Below, in pieces: positions 6,487-13,543 of a stretch of DNA of 21,450 nt (positions are counted from its first letter, which is position 1; each line of letters opens with the position of its first letter). The translations under genes and the position numbers were made by a program. The stretch comes from Candidatus Woesearchaeota archaeon (lineage in GTDB: Archaea; Nanobdellota; Nanobdellia; Woesearchaeales; WJKR01): positions 1-21,450 of the forward strand of contig WJKR01000066.1 of the NCBI GenBank assembly GCA_014729015.1, read 5' to 3'. The notes under the pieces were generated by a model. The model was given only the letters and a program-made list of their open reading frames with translations, was not told the origin of the DNA and did not search any database.

Positions 6487-6693
6487 ATGAGGACGGTGCT
6501 TATCCTGCTCTCCATCCTGACCTTGTCCGTCGCGTTAGCCAGTACTGCGGTGACCTTGGTGGCTGTCGGTGAGGCCACGAGCACGGTGGAGACGAGCATG
6601 GACCGCGCCATCGATGTGGGCATGCAATCCCTGCATGGCATGGTCACCGTCGACGTCGTACCGGCGAACGGGTCAGCGCCGAGACCGCCCTAG
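6487..6693 (+). CDS. 68-aa exported or membrane-anchored peptide
   Basis: A short frame starting MRTVLILLSILTLSVALAS, a clear signal peptide or single N-terminal anchor, followed by about 45 small, polar residues and ending in a proline-rich tail. No family is recognised. I start at 6487, not at the upstream ATG at 6466, because the TATA box at 6456-6464 is exactly 27 nt away. The stop TAG overlaps the PEP synthase stop on the other strand within the palindrome CTAG (6690-6693). Export to the cell surface is the only supported inference. The promoter and signal peptide together make a real gene likely despite the size. Confidence 0.55.
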   Translation: MRTVLILLSILTLSVALASTAVTLVAVGEATSTVETSMDRAIDVGMQSLHGMVTVDVVPANGSAPRPP

Positions 6694-9110
6694 CGCTGGT
6701 CGACGTAGATGCCCAGCTTCTGCTCCAGCTCAGCGATTTTCATGGTCGTCTGGATGACCGTGTCAGGGTTGAGGCTCATGGTCTGGATGCCTTTCTCGAC
6801 CACGAACTCCGCCATCTCGATGAAGTCGCTGACCGCCTGCCCGCATATGCCTATGTACTTGCCCTTGTCGTTCGCGACCTTGATGACATCCGCGAGCAGC
6901 CGCTTGACCGCCTCGTTGCGCTCGTCATAGATGTGACTGACGATCTCTGAGTCCCGGTCGACCCCTAATGCCAGCTGCGTCAGGTCATTGCTGCCGATGC
7001 TGAACCCGTCGAACAGTTCGAGGAACTCCTCCGCTAGGATGACATTGCTGGGCACCTCGCACATACCCATGACTTGCAAGTCGTCATCGTGCTGCTTGAG
7101 ACCGTGGGCTGCCATGGTGTCCAGCACGTTGTGCGCTTCTTCCAACGTCCTGCAGAACGGGATCATGACCTTCAGGTTCTTCAGGCCGTATTCCTCGCGC
7201 ACCTTCTTGACCGCCCGGCATTCCAAGCCGAAGCCTTCCTTGTAGCCGTCGTGATAATATCGGCTGGCGCCGCGCCAGCCGATCATGGGATTGTCCTCTT
7301 CCGGCTCGAACGCGTCGCCGCCGAGCAGGCCTGCGTACTCGTTCGTCTTGAAATCGCTGAACCGCAGGATGACGCTCTTCGGGTGGAACGCCGCGCAGAT
7401 CATGCCGATGCCTTGCGCGAGTTTGTCCACGAAGAACGACGCTCCTGAGTCGTACCCTTTGGTCAGTTCAGCGATTCTTTTCTGGTCCTCACCATTCGTC
7501 TTTTCCGGGTGCAGGAGCGCCAAGGGGTGCGCCTTGATGTGCTCCATGATGATGAATTCCATCCGTGCCAGGCCGACGCCGCTGTTGGGGATGAAGCTCT
7601 GCTCGAACGCTTGGCCGGGGTTGGCGAGGTTCATCATGATTCTCGTCTTCGTCCGGGGTATCTGTCCGAGGTCGTGTTCCTCGCGGTCGTACGGGATGGC
7701 GCCTTCCCATATGACTCCTTCTTCGCCGCCGGCGCAGTCCACCGTGACTTCCTGTCCTGTCGAAATCGTTTCGGTCGCGTTGCAGCAGCCGACGACGCAT
7801 GGGATGCCGAGCTCGCGGGAGATGATGGCTGCGTGGCACGTCCTGCCGCCCTTGTTCGTGACGATGGCGCTCGCGATCTTCATAATGGGCTCCCAGTCGG
7901 GGTCGGTCATCTCCGTCACCAACACCTCTCCTTTTTTGAAGTCGTGGATGCCGTGCACGTCCTTGATGACGTGTGCCTTGCCCGTGCCTATCTTGCTCCC
8001 GACGCTCTTGCCTTTCGCGACGCTCTTGCCTTTTCCTTTGCGTACGTAAGTGTAGGTCTTGTTCTTGTCCTTCTGCGACTGCACGGTTTCCGGCCGTGCC
8101 TGCACGATGAATACTTCTTGGGTGATGCCATCCTTCGCCCATTCCATGTCCATGGGCGTGTACCGGTCGCGTTTCTGGGTGTAGTGGTCTTCGATGATGG
8201 TCGCCCACCGCGCCAGTTGCAACACTTCGTCGTCGGTGATGCAGAACTTGTTGCGGTCCTCGACGGGCGTCGGGATGTTCTTCGTCGGTTTCGTGCCGCC
8301 GACGTCGTAGATCATCTTGATCTCCTTCTCGCCCAGCTTCTTCTGGACGATGGGCTTGAACCCTTCCTTTAATGTGGGTTCGAACACGTAATACTCGTCG
8401 GGGTTGACCGCTCCTTGCACCACGTTCTCGCCGAGCCCGTAGGACCCGGTGATGAACGCGACGTCTTGGAAGCCGCTCTCCGTGTCGATGCTGAACATGA
8501 CTCCTGAGGATGCTTTGTCGCTGCGCACCATCTTCTGCACGCCGATGCTGAGCCCGATGCTGAAGTGGTCGAACCCTTTGTCCTGCCGGTAGCTAATCGC
8601 TCTGTTGGTGAACAATGATGCCATGCACTTCTTGCATGCTGTCAGGATTGCTTCCGGCCCGACGATGTTCAGGTAGGTCTCTTGTTGGCCGGCGAAGCTC
8701 GCGTCTGGCAGGTCTTCCGCCGTCGCGCTGCTGCGCACCGCGACGTCGACGTGCTCGCCGTACTCTTCTTCCATGTGCTTGTAGGAGTCGATGATCTGGT
8801 GCTGGAGCTCTTCGGGCATGGCTGCGTTGAGGATTGTCCTCCTGACCGCTTCCCCTTTCTCTTCCAATTTCCTCGTGTCGTGGGTGTCGAGCCCTTCGAG
8901 GATGTGCCTGATGTGGTCCTTGATGCCTGCTCTTTCGATGAAGTAGTGGTATGCGCGCGCCGTCACGGCGAAGCCGTTCGGGATGTTGATCCCTTTGCTG
9001 GTGAGCTCGCGGTACATCTCCCCGAGAGATGCGTTCTTGCCGCCTACGAGTGGGACGTCTTCGATACCGAGCTGGTCGAACCAGAGGATGAATGCTTCTT
9101 GTTTCTCCAC
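6690..9110 (-). CDS. ppsA: Phosphoenolpyruvate synthase (pyruvate, water dikinase)
   Basis: Makes phosphoenolpyruvate from pyruvate, ATP and water, the entry to gluconeogenesis; cytoplasmic, 806 residues, normal length. The N-terminal ATP-grasp/pyruvate-binding domain starts with WFDQLGIEDVPLVGGKNASLG and contains VAVRSSATAEDLPDASFAGQ. The swivelling phosphohistidine domain has GGRTCHAAI with the catalytic His near 426. The C-terminal TIM barrel carries GVGLARMEF, FSIGSNDLTQ and GICGQ with the catalytic Cys. I start at the GTG at 9110 because AGAGGTGG lies just upstream and homology begins with V-E-K-Q-E; a longer frame to 9161 would add an unrelated leader across the promoter. The ATG two bases before the GTG is out of frame. 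Confidence 0.96.
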   Translation of the reverse strand: MEKQEAFILWFDQLGIEDVPLVGGKNASLGEMYRELTSKGINIPNGFAVTARAYHYFIERAGIKDHIRHILEGLDTHDTRKLEEKGEAVRRTILNAAMPEELQHQIIDSYKHMEEEYGEHVDVAVRSSATAEDLPDASFAGQQETYLNIVGPEAILTACKKCMASLFTNRAISYRQDKGFDHFSIGLSIGVQKMVRSDKASSGVMFSIDTESGFQDVAFITGSYGLGENVVQGAVNPDEYYVFEPTLKEGFKPIVQKKLGEKEIKMIYDVGGTKPTKNIPTPVEDRNKFCITDDEVLQLARWATIIEDHYTQKRDRYTPMDMEWAKDGITQEVFIVQARPETVQSQKDKNKTYTYVRKGKGKSVAKGKSVGSKIGTGKAHVIKDVHGIHDFKKGEVLVTEMTDPDWEPIMKIASAIVTNKGGRTCHAAIISRELGIPCVVGCCNATETISTGQEVTVDCAGGEEGVIWEGAIPYDREEHDLGQIPRTKTRIMMNLANPGQAFEQSFIPNSGVGLARMEFIIMEHIKAHPLALLHPEKTNGEDQKRIAELTKGYDSGASFFVDKLAQGIGMICAAFHPKSVILRFSDFKTNEYAGLLGGDAFEPEEDNPMIGWRGASRYYHDGYKEGFGLECRAVKKVREEYGLKNLKVMIPFCRTLEEAHNVLDTMAAHGLKQHDDDLQVMGMCEVPSNVILAEEFLELFDGFSIGSNDLTQLALGVDRDSEIVSHIYDERNEAVKRLLADVIKVANDKGKYIGICGQAVSDFIEMAEFVVEKGIQTMSLNPDTVIQTTMKIAELEQKLGIYVDQR

Positions 9111-9161
9111 ATACCCACCTCTATTTTTTTTCTTTCTCCCGTCGGAACACCCGTCAATCAC

Positions 9162-9169
9162 TATTTAAA
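9162..9169 (-). promoter_or_regulatory. TATA box of ppsA
   Basis: The minus strand reads TTTAAATA about 55 nt before the GTG start. The transcript would have a leader of about 30 nt that includes the GAGGTGG ribosome-binding site. Confidence 0.5.
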
Positions 9170-9202
9170 CATTTGTGACTATCTCGCAGTGATGGGTAAC
9201 TG

Positions 9203-9208
9203 TTAAAA
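9203..9208 (+). promoter_or_regulatory. TATA-like box of the cation exchanger gene
   Basis: TTAAAA centred about 27 nt before the ATG at 9232. It is a weaker match than the other boxes, but its spacing favours this ATG over the upstream GTG at 9217. Confidence 0.35.
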
Positions 9209-9231
9209 GCGAGCGTGTGCACGACACGCGT

Positions 9232-10212
9232 ATGCTCTTTGTCATGTTGTTCTGGACGTGCGTCTTCGTCGTGAGTATTGTCGCGTTGGTCAAGGCGTCG
9301 GACTACTTCACGGACGCGGCGGAGAAGATCGGGTTGGCGCTGCGCTTGTCCTCGTTCCTGATTGGCGTGACCATCGTGGCTGTCGGTACGTCCATCCCTG
9401 AGCTTGTCGCTTCTGTCGTGGCGGCGCTGATGGGCCATGGGGAGATGGTGACGGGCAACGTCGTCGGCGCGAACATCGCGCGCATCTTGTTGGTGTTGGG
9501 CTTGGCTGCCATCGTGGGCAAGAAGTTGAACATCGTGCACGAGCTCATCAGCGTCGACCTGCCTTTCTTGGTGGGCTCCGCGTTCATCTTGGCGCTCATG
9601 ATATGGGACGGCGCGTTCGTCCCTGTTGAGGGGATCATCTGCCTGGCGTTGCTGTTTGTGTACATCGCTTACACAGTCACGTCGGAGGAGCGTTCCGATA
9701 CGGAGATCGCGAAGGAGATGCGTTCCGAGGTCAAGGAGATGCGTTCCGAGGTTCGGCACGAGGTGAACCGTTGGCAGCCGTGGGTGGTGCTCGTCGCGAG
9801 CGGGTTGTTCATCTACGTCGGCGCCCGGTTCACGGTGGAGAGCGTCGTGCAGTTGGCTGGTGTGCTGAGCATCGCGCCGCACATCATCGCGGTCACCGCC
9901 GTCGGTCTCGGCACGTCATTGCCTGAGCTGTCCGTCACCGTGGCCGCTGCGCGGAAGCACAAGGCGGAGATCGCGGTCGGTAACTTGTTGGGCAGCAACA
10001 TCTTCAACACCTTCGGCGTCATGGGCGTGCCGGCGTTGTTCGGCGCGCTGTCCGTGCCTCGGGAGCTGTTGACGTTCGCCCTTCCGGTGATGGTGGCGGC
10101 GACGTTCTTGTACCTGTTCATCACCCAGGATAGGAAAATCACGCAGTGGGAAGGATGGTTATTGGTGTTGTTCTACGCGTTCTTCCTGGTCAAGATACTC
10201 GGTTTCATCTAA
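9232..10212 (+). CDS. CaCA-family sodium/calcium (cation) exchanger
   Basis: A 326-residue membrane antiporter of the calcium/cation antiporter superfamily (YrbG/CaxA-like). Both signature alpha repeats are intact. Alpha-1 has VAVGTSIPEL (about 49-58) and GNVVGANIARI (about 75-85); alpha-2 has VGLGTSLPEL (about 224-233) and GNLLGSNIFNT (about 250-260). These hold the ion-binding acidic residues in two inverted halves of five helices. A charged cytoplasmic loop of about 30 residues separates them and contains the tandem unit EMRSEVK. The family expels Ca2+ in exchange for Na+ (or K+); the specific ions cannot be read from sequence. The ATG at 9232 fits the TATA-like box; a GTG at 9217 would add five residues. 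Confidence 0.9.
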   Translation: MLFVMLFWTCVFVVSIVALVKASDYFTDAAEKIGLALRLSSFLIGVTIVAVGTSIPELVASVVAALMGHGEMVTGNVVGANIARILLVLGLAAIVGKKLNIVHELISVDLPFLVGSAFILALMIWDGAFVPVEGIICLALLFVYIAYTVTSEERSDTEIAKEMRSEVKEMRSEVRHEVNRWQPWVVLVASGLFIYVGARFTVESVVQLAGVLSIAPHIIAVTAVGLGTSLPELSVTVAAARKHKAEIAVGNLLGSNIFNTFGVMGVPALFGALSVPRELLTFALPVMVAATFLYLFITQDRKITQWEGWLLVLFYAFFLVKILGFI

Positions 10213-10216
10213 AGGC

Positions 10217-10223
10217 TTAAATA
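10217..10223 (+). promoter_or_regulatory. TATA box of the 45-aa microprotein
   Basis: TTAAATA directly after the exchanger stop, centred 25 nt before the ATG at 10245. This is the spacing of leaderless genes in this window. Confidence 0.4.
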
Positions 10224-10244
10224 GCTGGGCATCTGCGTGGTAGT

Positions 10245-10382
10245 ATGTTGCGCAAAAGGCGTCGGAACCCGAAGCTGGAGAATCCTCGTGACCATGAGTC
10301 TCACCTTCATCGGCGTTTCGAGAAGGCGCCGGTGCACGATGGGCCTGACCGGGAGAGGCCGAGAGCGCATGATGAGGAGTAA
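10245..10382 (+). CDS. 45-aa highly charged microprotein
   Basis: A 46-codon frame starting MLRKRRRNPKLENP and ending AHDEE. About half of the residues are Arg, Lys, His, Asp or Glu, with a basic N-terminus and acidic C-terminus and no hydrophobic segment, so it is probably cytoplasmic and disordered or nucleic-acid binding. No family is recognised. Support comes from a TATA box at leaderless distance and from its neat fit: it fills the gap between the exchanger and the convergent ThyX-family gene, ending one base from that gene's stop. A longer overlapping frame (10237-10578) runs over the ThyX gene and is a shadow. Confidence 0.45.
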   Translation: MLRKRRRNPKLENPRDHESHLHRRFEKAPVHDGPDRERPRAHDEE

Positions 10383-10383
10383 T

Positions 10384-12180
10384 CTATGCCATCTTCTCTG
10401 TCTTTTCTCGTGCCTTCCTGATCTTGCTGTTCACTTTCTCCGGCAATCGTCCGAGGTCGTAATAGTCATTGTTTACTTTGACGAGTCCCCTGAACGCGGG
10501 CATGAGTTCGAATGTCTGTTCCATTTCTTGCTGGATGATGCTGCGATAACTGTCGATGCCTGCTGGTTGCGTCCGTAGTCCTGCTTCGTAGAACATCTGC
10601 ACCGGCTCTTTCGTGACAACATGTCGTACGACGTTCGCCATGACGGGGATGTACTCTGCTGCGTCTCGGAATTCTGGGTTCGCTTTGATGGCTTCATACA
10701 ACTCCTTGACTTCGTCCATGCGTGCTTCGAACACTTTTTCTAGTCCTATTGCTGCGACCTCTTTTGGCATGTTGTACCCGACCACGCCGTACCGGTTGCG
10801 TTGCTGCCGGTCGCCGCGCTGCCGTTGCAGGTCGCGGTAGGCGCCTATGTCATACACGCGCTCGAACACCAGCGACCCTATTTCCATGATCTTCGCGTAC
10901 AAGTCATGTGGTCCCATGTCTTCCATCGCGGTCACGGCGATGTGCCTGCGTTGTGCTTCATCGAGTCGTTCGACTTTTCCGAGGATTTCTTCCATGCTGA
11001 TTCTGCCGTCCGTACCGTTGAAGAGGATGCTTGTCAGGACGAGATTTTCTAATTGTGGTGATGCGCTGACAAGCTTTGACTGGACGTTTCGGTGCCTGTA
11101 GCTGTCCGTCCCTATTTCTTTTTCTGGTAATGTTTCTTCTGCGAGGTTGTCAAGCTTAGGCTGTAGTGCAAGGTAGTACTCGCTCGGGTTGCCGTACTTC
11201 ATGAGTTCGGGACTGATCTTCTTGCTTTCGATCTGCGCTACTTTTCCCATGACGCGCACTTCCCATAACGGGTGTGATTGCCACATCGTCAGTTGGTCTT
11301 GGAATCGTCTCGCGTTCAGCGTCACGCCGACGGCGGTGGTGATGTTCTGCGGCAGCATGTAACGAGCGACGTCGAACGCTTTGCTCTTGATGATGCCTTC
11401 CCATTCTTTGTCATTGACGCGCCAGTCTTTTTCTTCGATTTTTTCTTTGTCTTTGCCGAGTGCTGTTGCTATGTGCTCGTCTGCTTCTTCTCGTAAGTGT
11501 TGGAATTTTTTGTGGAGGTGTGGGATGAGCCCGTCATAGATTGCTTGGTAGGTCTCTATGAGTCGTGCGTCAAGGTCTTGCACTGGCTGCTCGAATCCTG
11601 TGCCTCGTAATTCGTAGGGCGTGCCGAGGTTTTCTGGTGTGAAGGGGACGGCGCGCGTGCTGATTTCTTGGTAGGCGCCTTCTCGTGCTGCTTCTATCTC
11701 TTTGGTGAATCGTTGGCTGATGCCTTCGAAGACCATCCTGATGACGCCGGAGTCTCTGAGCGAGGCGTGTCCGTAGTCGATACCCCATTTGCTGACCCAT
11801 TCGCTCGCTTTCTTCTTCACGATTTCGAGCGCTTGTTCTACGTCTCTCCCTTTTTCTATGAGTGTTGCGAGTGTTTCGACGTCTGCGCTGCCGTACCTCT
11901 CAGCGGTGCTGTTGATGATCTTGAGTGCTCGGTCTCGCGCAGGAGTCGAGGTCCTGGCGAATTGTCCCATGAGTTGTGCCCAGAGCTCGTTGGGCATGTT
12001 GTCCGTGGCTGCGTACACGTTGCTGTCCGTCCTGGTAAAGAAGTAGTCCAGCACTATCTGTTCTGTTGCTGAATAGTCTTGTCTGCCTCTGAGCGGTCCT
12101 ATGCCGCTGAAGCCTGGTCGTGGATTGCCGTCGATAATCTCTTGGTCATGTACGTCTTGGAATGAGTTGATTTGTTGCAT
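10384..12180 (-). CDS. thyX: Tandem ThyX-family (FAD-dependent thymidylate synthase-like) protein
   Basis: A 598-residue protein with two ThyX-like halves, against about 220-250 residues for classical ThyX, which methylates dUMP using FAD and methylene-tetrahydrofolate. Half one has DYGHASLRDSG (135-145), the R-E-G-A-Y-Q-E-I-S-T-R block (166-176) at the place of the signature RHRxxSxNExSxR, and VARYMLPQNITT followed by VTLNARR (271-292), the ThyX core. Half two repeats the plan: RDLQRQRGDRQQ (449-460) and VMANVVRHVV with FYEAGLRTQ. Both signature blocks are altered (the RHR is not intact in either), so activity is uncertain. Long two-domain relatives are known in other genomes. The start has a TATA box (12213-12219) and AGGGTAGGC before the ATG. 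Confidence 0.75.
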   Translation of the reverse strand: MQQINSFQDVHDQEIIDGNPRPGFSGIGPLRGRQDYSATEQIVLDYFFTRTDSNVYAATDNMPNELWAQLMGQFARTSTPARDRALKIINSTAERYGSADVETLATLIEKGRDVEQALEIVKKKASEWVSKWGIDYGHASLRDSGVIRMVFEGISQRFTKEIEAAREGAYQEISTRAVPFTPENLGTPYELRGTGFEQPVQDLDARLIETYQAIYDGLIPHLHKKFQHLREEADEHIATALGKDKEKIEEKDWRVNDKEWEGIIKSKAFDVARYMLPQNITTAVGVTLNARRFQDQLTMWQSHPLWEVRVMGKVAQIESKKISPELMKYGNPSEYYLALQPKLDNLAEETLPEKEIGTDSYRHRNVQSKLVSASPQLENLVLTSILFNGTDGRISMEEILGKVERLDEAQRRHIAVTAMEDMGPHDLYAKIMEIGSLVFERVYDIGAYRDLQRQRGDRQQRNRYGVVGYNMPKEVAAIGLEKVFEARMDEVKELYEAIKANPEFRDAAEYIPVMANVVRHVVTKEPVQMFYEAGLRTQPAGIDSYRSIIQQEMEQTFELMPAFRGLVKVNNDYYDLGRLPEKVNSKIRKAREKTEKMA

Positions 12181-12212
12181 TGCCTACCCTTGTCCCCAGG
12201 GCAGCATTGTGG

Positions 12213-12219
12213 TATAAAA
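12213..12219 (-). promoter_or_regulatory. TATA box of the ThyX-family gene
   Basis: The minus strand reads TTTTATA about 36 nt before the ATG at 12180, predicting a short leader with an AGGG ribosome-binding element. Confidence 0.45.
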
Positions 12220-12259
12220 GCATTTATCGACTCGAGTATAACTATTTAAGAATGGTAAC

Positions 12260-12266
12260 AAAAAAA
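12260..12266 (-). terminator. T-run terminator of rpoN
   Basis: The minus strand has seven T residues starting 5 nt after the rpoN stop, a typical archaeal terminator, and it precedes the promoter of the ThyX-family gene. Confidence 0.5.
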
Positions 12267-12270
12267 GCGT

Positions 12271-12475
12271 TCATGCTTTCTTGAACTGCGCGACCGTGTC
12301 CAATAGGTCGATGTGTCCTAAGAACACGCCTCTGCAGCAGTATCGGGTGAGTCCGAGGCTGGTCATGACCTTACCTCGGTCTTCTCCTTTTTCTACCCGC
12401 TCGAGATATTCCTCATAGAGGTGGCCGATGGGCTTGCCGCATGATACGCAGCGACAGGGAATTATCGTTTTTCAT
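12271..12475 (-). CDS. rpoN: RNA polymerase subunit N (Rpb10 homologue), start codon disrupted
   Basis: The small zinc-binding subunit of archaeal RNA polymerase, helping to assemble the RpoD/RpoL platform. The frame from ATA (12465) reads IIPCRCVSCGKPIGHLYEEY and ends LGLTRYCCRGVFLGHIDLLD plus a short tail: the CxxC and RYCC zinc motifs and length (about 65 residues) are all as in Rpb10. Oddity: between the homology and the in-frame stop TGA (12474-12472) there is no ATG, GTG or TTG, only AAA and ACG. An ATG at 12475 with GGAG four bases upstream is out of frame by one base, separated from the homology by a run of five A. One A fewer gives M-K-T-I-I-P-C, a normal RpoN start. A sequencing or assembly indel is most likely; an ACG or AUA start or +1 shifting is the alternative. 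Confidence 0.88.
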
Positions 12476-12513
12476 CACTCTCCAGCCAGTGTAGTCGAGG
12501 GACCGTGATGCTG

Positions 12514-12521
12514 TATTTAAA
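12514..12521 (-). promoter_or_regulatory. TATA box of rpoN
   Basis: The minus strand reads TTTAAATA, predicting a transcript start near 12491 and a short leader with GGAG (12483-12480) before the ATG at 12475. It shows that rpoN has its own promoter, apart from the upstream ribosomal operon. Confidence 0.5.
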
Positions 12522-12546
12522 TGTTTGCCTTGAGTTCCCTTGCTTG

Positions 12547-12574
12547 TTTATAAAGTGGGTTTTATAAAGTGCGT
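12547..12574 (+). repeat. Tandem 14-bp repeat containing two TATA boxes
   Basis: TTTATAAAGTGGGT is followed at once by TTTATAAAGTGCGT, two 14-bp units with one mismatch. Each holds the palindromic box TTTATAAA (12547-12554 and 12561-12568), so promoters could face either way in the gap between rps9 and rpoN. The first box lies 30 nt before the GTG of the small plus-strand frame at 12581. Confidence 0.6.
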
Positions 12575-12580
12575 GGAGTT

Positions 12581-12733
12581 GTGCTTGGCACTTCTTTTTC
12601 CTTATATGGGTGCATATTTCTCTGTGTGATAAGAAAAGGTAGGGCGATTTTTTACTTCTTAACTGTTACATGCACGCTTGCCCAGCGGGTGTACAAAAGA
12701 ATGAAATATTTCCGAAAAAAATCGAAGGATTAA
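12581..12733 (+). CDS. Possible 50-aa basic membrane microprotein, convergent with rps9
   Basis: A GTG-started frame of 50 residues beginning GTG-CTT-GGC. It has a hydrophobic N-terminal half (FSLYGCIFLCV and AIFYFLTVTCTLA) and a strongly basic end (KRMKYFRKKSKD), the shape of a small membrane protein. The TATA box at 12547-12554 lies 30 nt upstream, fitting leaderless initiation. Its TAA stop overlaps the rps9 stop in the palindrome TTAA (12730-12733), like the other convergent pairs here. No family is recognised. Its lysine codons coincide with the T-run that looks like the rps9 terminator, so chance coding must be considered. Confidence 0.3.
   Translation: MLGTSFSLYGCIFLCVIRKGRAIFYFLTVTCTLAQRVYKRMKYFRKKSKD
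12715..12721 (-). terminator. T-run terminator of the ribosomal protein operon
   Basis: Seven T residues on the minus strand about 9 nt after the rps9 stop. This is the likely end of the rps13-to-rps9 transcript; rpoN further on has its own promoter. Confidence 0.5.
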
Positions 12734-13125
12734 CGGTAGCTCTTCTGTTGCTTGGACCTCGCTTGTCCTTGGCTGTTCGGCTTTCTCGTCTCTTTCCTGC
12801 GCACATCAGCGACGAGCAGGGTCCGGTCGTAGTCCAGGAACACGTCTTTCAGGGCCGGCGTGGCCTCTGCCAACACCCGCCCGATGGCGAGCCTGATCGC
12901 GTCCGCCTGGCCGCTGGGACCGCCCCCCGTGGCGTTGACGTGGACGTCATACTTGCTCGCCGCCTTGCCGGCGAGGATCAGGGGTTCCTTGACCCTGGCC
13001 CTTGCCAGCGGAGTGCTGAAGTGCTCTAACGAGCCGTTGTTAATCATGACTTTTCCTGTGCCTGGCTTGATCGTCGCGCGCGCGACCGCCCGCTTCCGTT
13101 TACCGCTTGCTTGGAATGCTTTCAT
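12730..13125 (-). CDS. rps9: 30S ribosomal protein S9 (uS9)
   Basis: Small-subunit protein of 131 residues whose C-terminal tail reaches the decoding P site. The start KAFQASGKRKRAVARATIKPG is the family signature, and the end carries the basic tail with the terminal S-Y-R (KQQKSYR) that contacts P-site tRNA. GGGPSGQADAIRLAIGRVL is the conserved middle. Its ATG overlaps the rpl13 stop as ATGA, so the two are translationally coupled. It is the last gene of the operon before the T-run at 12715-12721. Confidence 0.96.
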   Translation of the reverse strand: MKAFQASGKRKRAVARATIKPGTGKVMINNGSLEHFSTPLARARVKEPLILAGKAASKYDVHVNATGGGPSGQADAIRLAIGRVLAEATPALKDVFLDYDRTLLVADVRRKETRKPNSQGQARSKQQKSYR

Positions 13126-13538
13126 GGTGAACCACCGAGGTGCTTGGATAATTGTTTGATTGTCAGGTATTTGTTGTTGGGCAATTTGTCGATACCGGCC
13201 TTTTCGACCGTGACGGTCTCTCTATCTTTGTACTGTTCCGGGACGCCAGCGTAGCACACGATCTTCTTGAGCGCTTCCCGCCCCCTCGGCGTCTTGTACG
13301 GAAGCATGCCCCTGATGGCCCGCTTCACGAGCCGGTCGGACGAGCGGTGGATGAACGGCCCCTTCGCGGGCACGCCCCGTGCGTACTTTCGCTGGTACGC
13401 CTGCACAATTCCCTTCTTGTCACCCGTCACCACGGCGAGTTCCGCGTTGACGATGGTGACGTCTTCTCCGAGCAGCGCTTGCTTCGCCGCGTGGGTCGCG
13501 AGCCGTCCGAGGATGGTGTGCTTTGCGTCGATAATCAT
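13122..13538 (-). CDS. rpl13: 50S ribosomal protein L13 (uL13)
   Basis: Large-subunit protein of 138 residues, usual length for archaea. MIIDAKHTILGRLATHAAK is the conserved start, and the block RGMLPYKTPRGREALKKIV with the preceding basic PFIHRSSDRLVKRAIRGML is diagnostic. The gene starts 5 nt after the rpl18e stop and overlaps rps9 by four bases (ATGA). The order L18e-L13-S9 is the standard archaeal one. Confidence 0.96.
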   Translation of the reverse strand: MIIDAKHTILGRLATHAAKQALLGEDVTIVNAELAVVTGDKKGIVQAYQRKYARGVPAKGPFIHRSSDRLVKRAIRGMLPYKTPRGREALKKIVCYAGVPEQYKDRETVTVEKAGIDKLPNNKYLTIKQLSKHLGGSP

Positions 13539-13543
13539 TTTTT

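Noticed and set aside
7509..8372. 287-aa plus-strand frame inside ppsA
   Set aside because: It is antisense to a fully conserved PEP synthase, with no motif or promoter of its own.
9111..9161. Extended ppsA start at 9161
   Set aside because: The extra residues are Lys/Gly-rich with no homology and would begin at the promoter; the GTG at 9110 has a strong ribosome-binding site.
10237..10578. 113-aa plus-strand frame
   Set aside because: Most of it lies antisense to the ThyX-family gene; the frame starting at 10245 fits the promoter and gap better.
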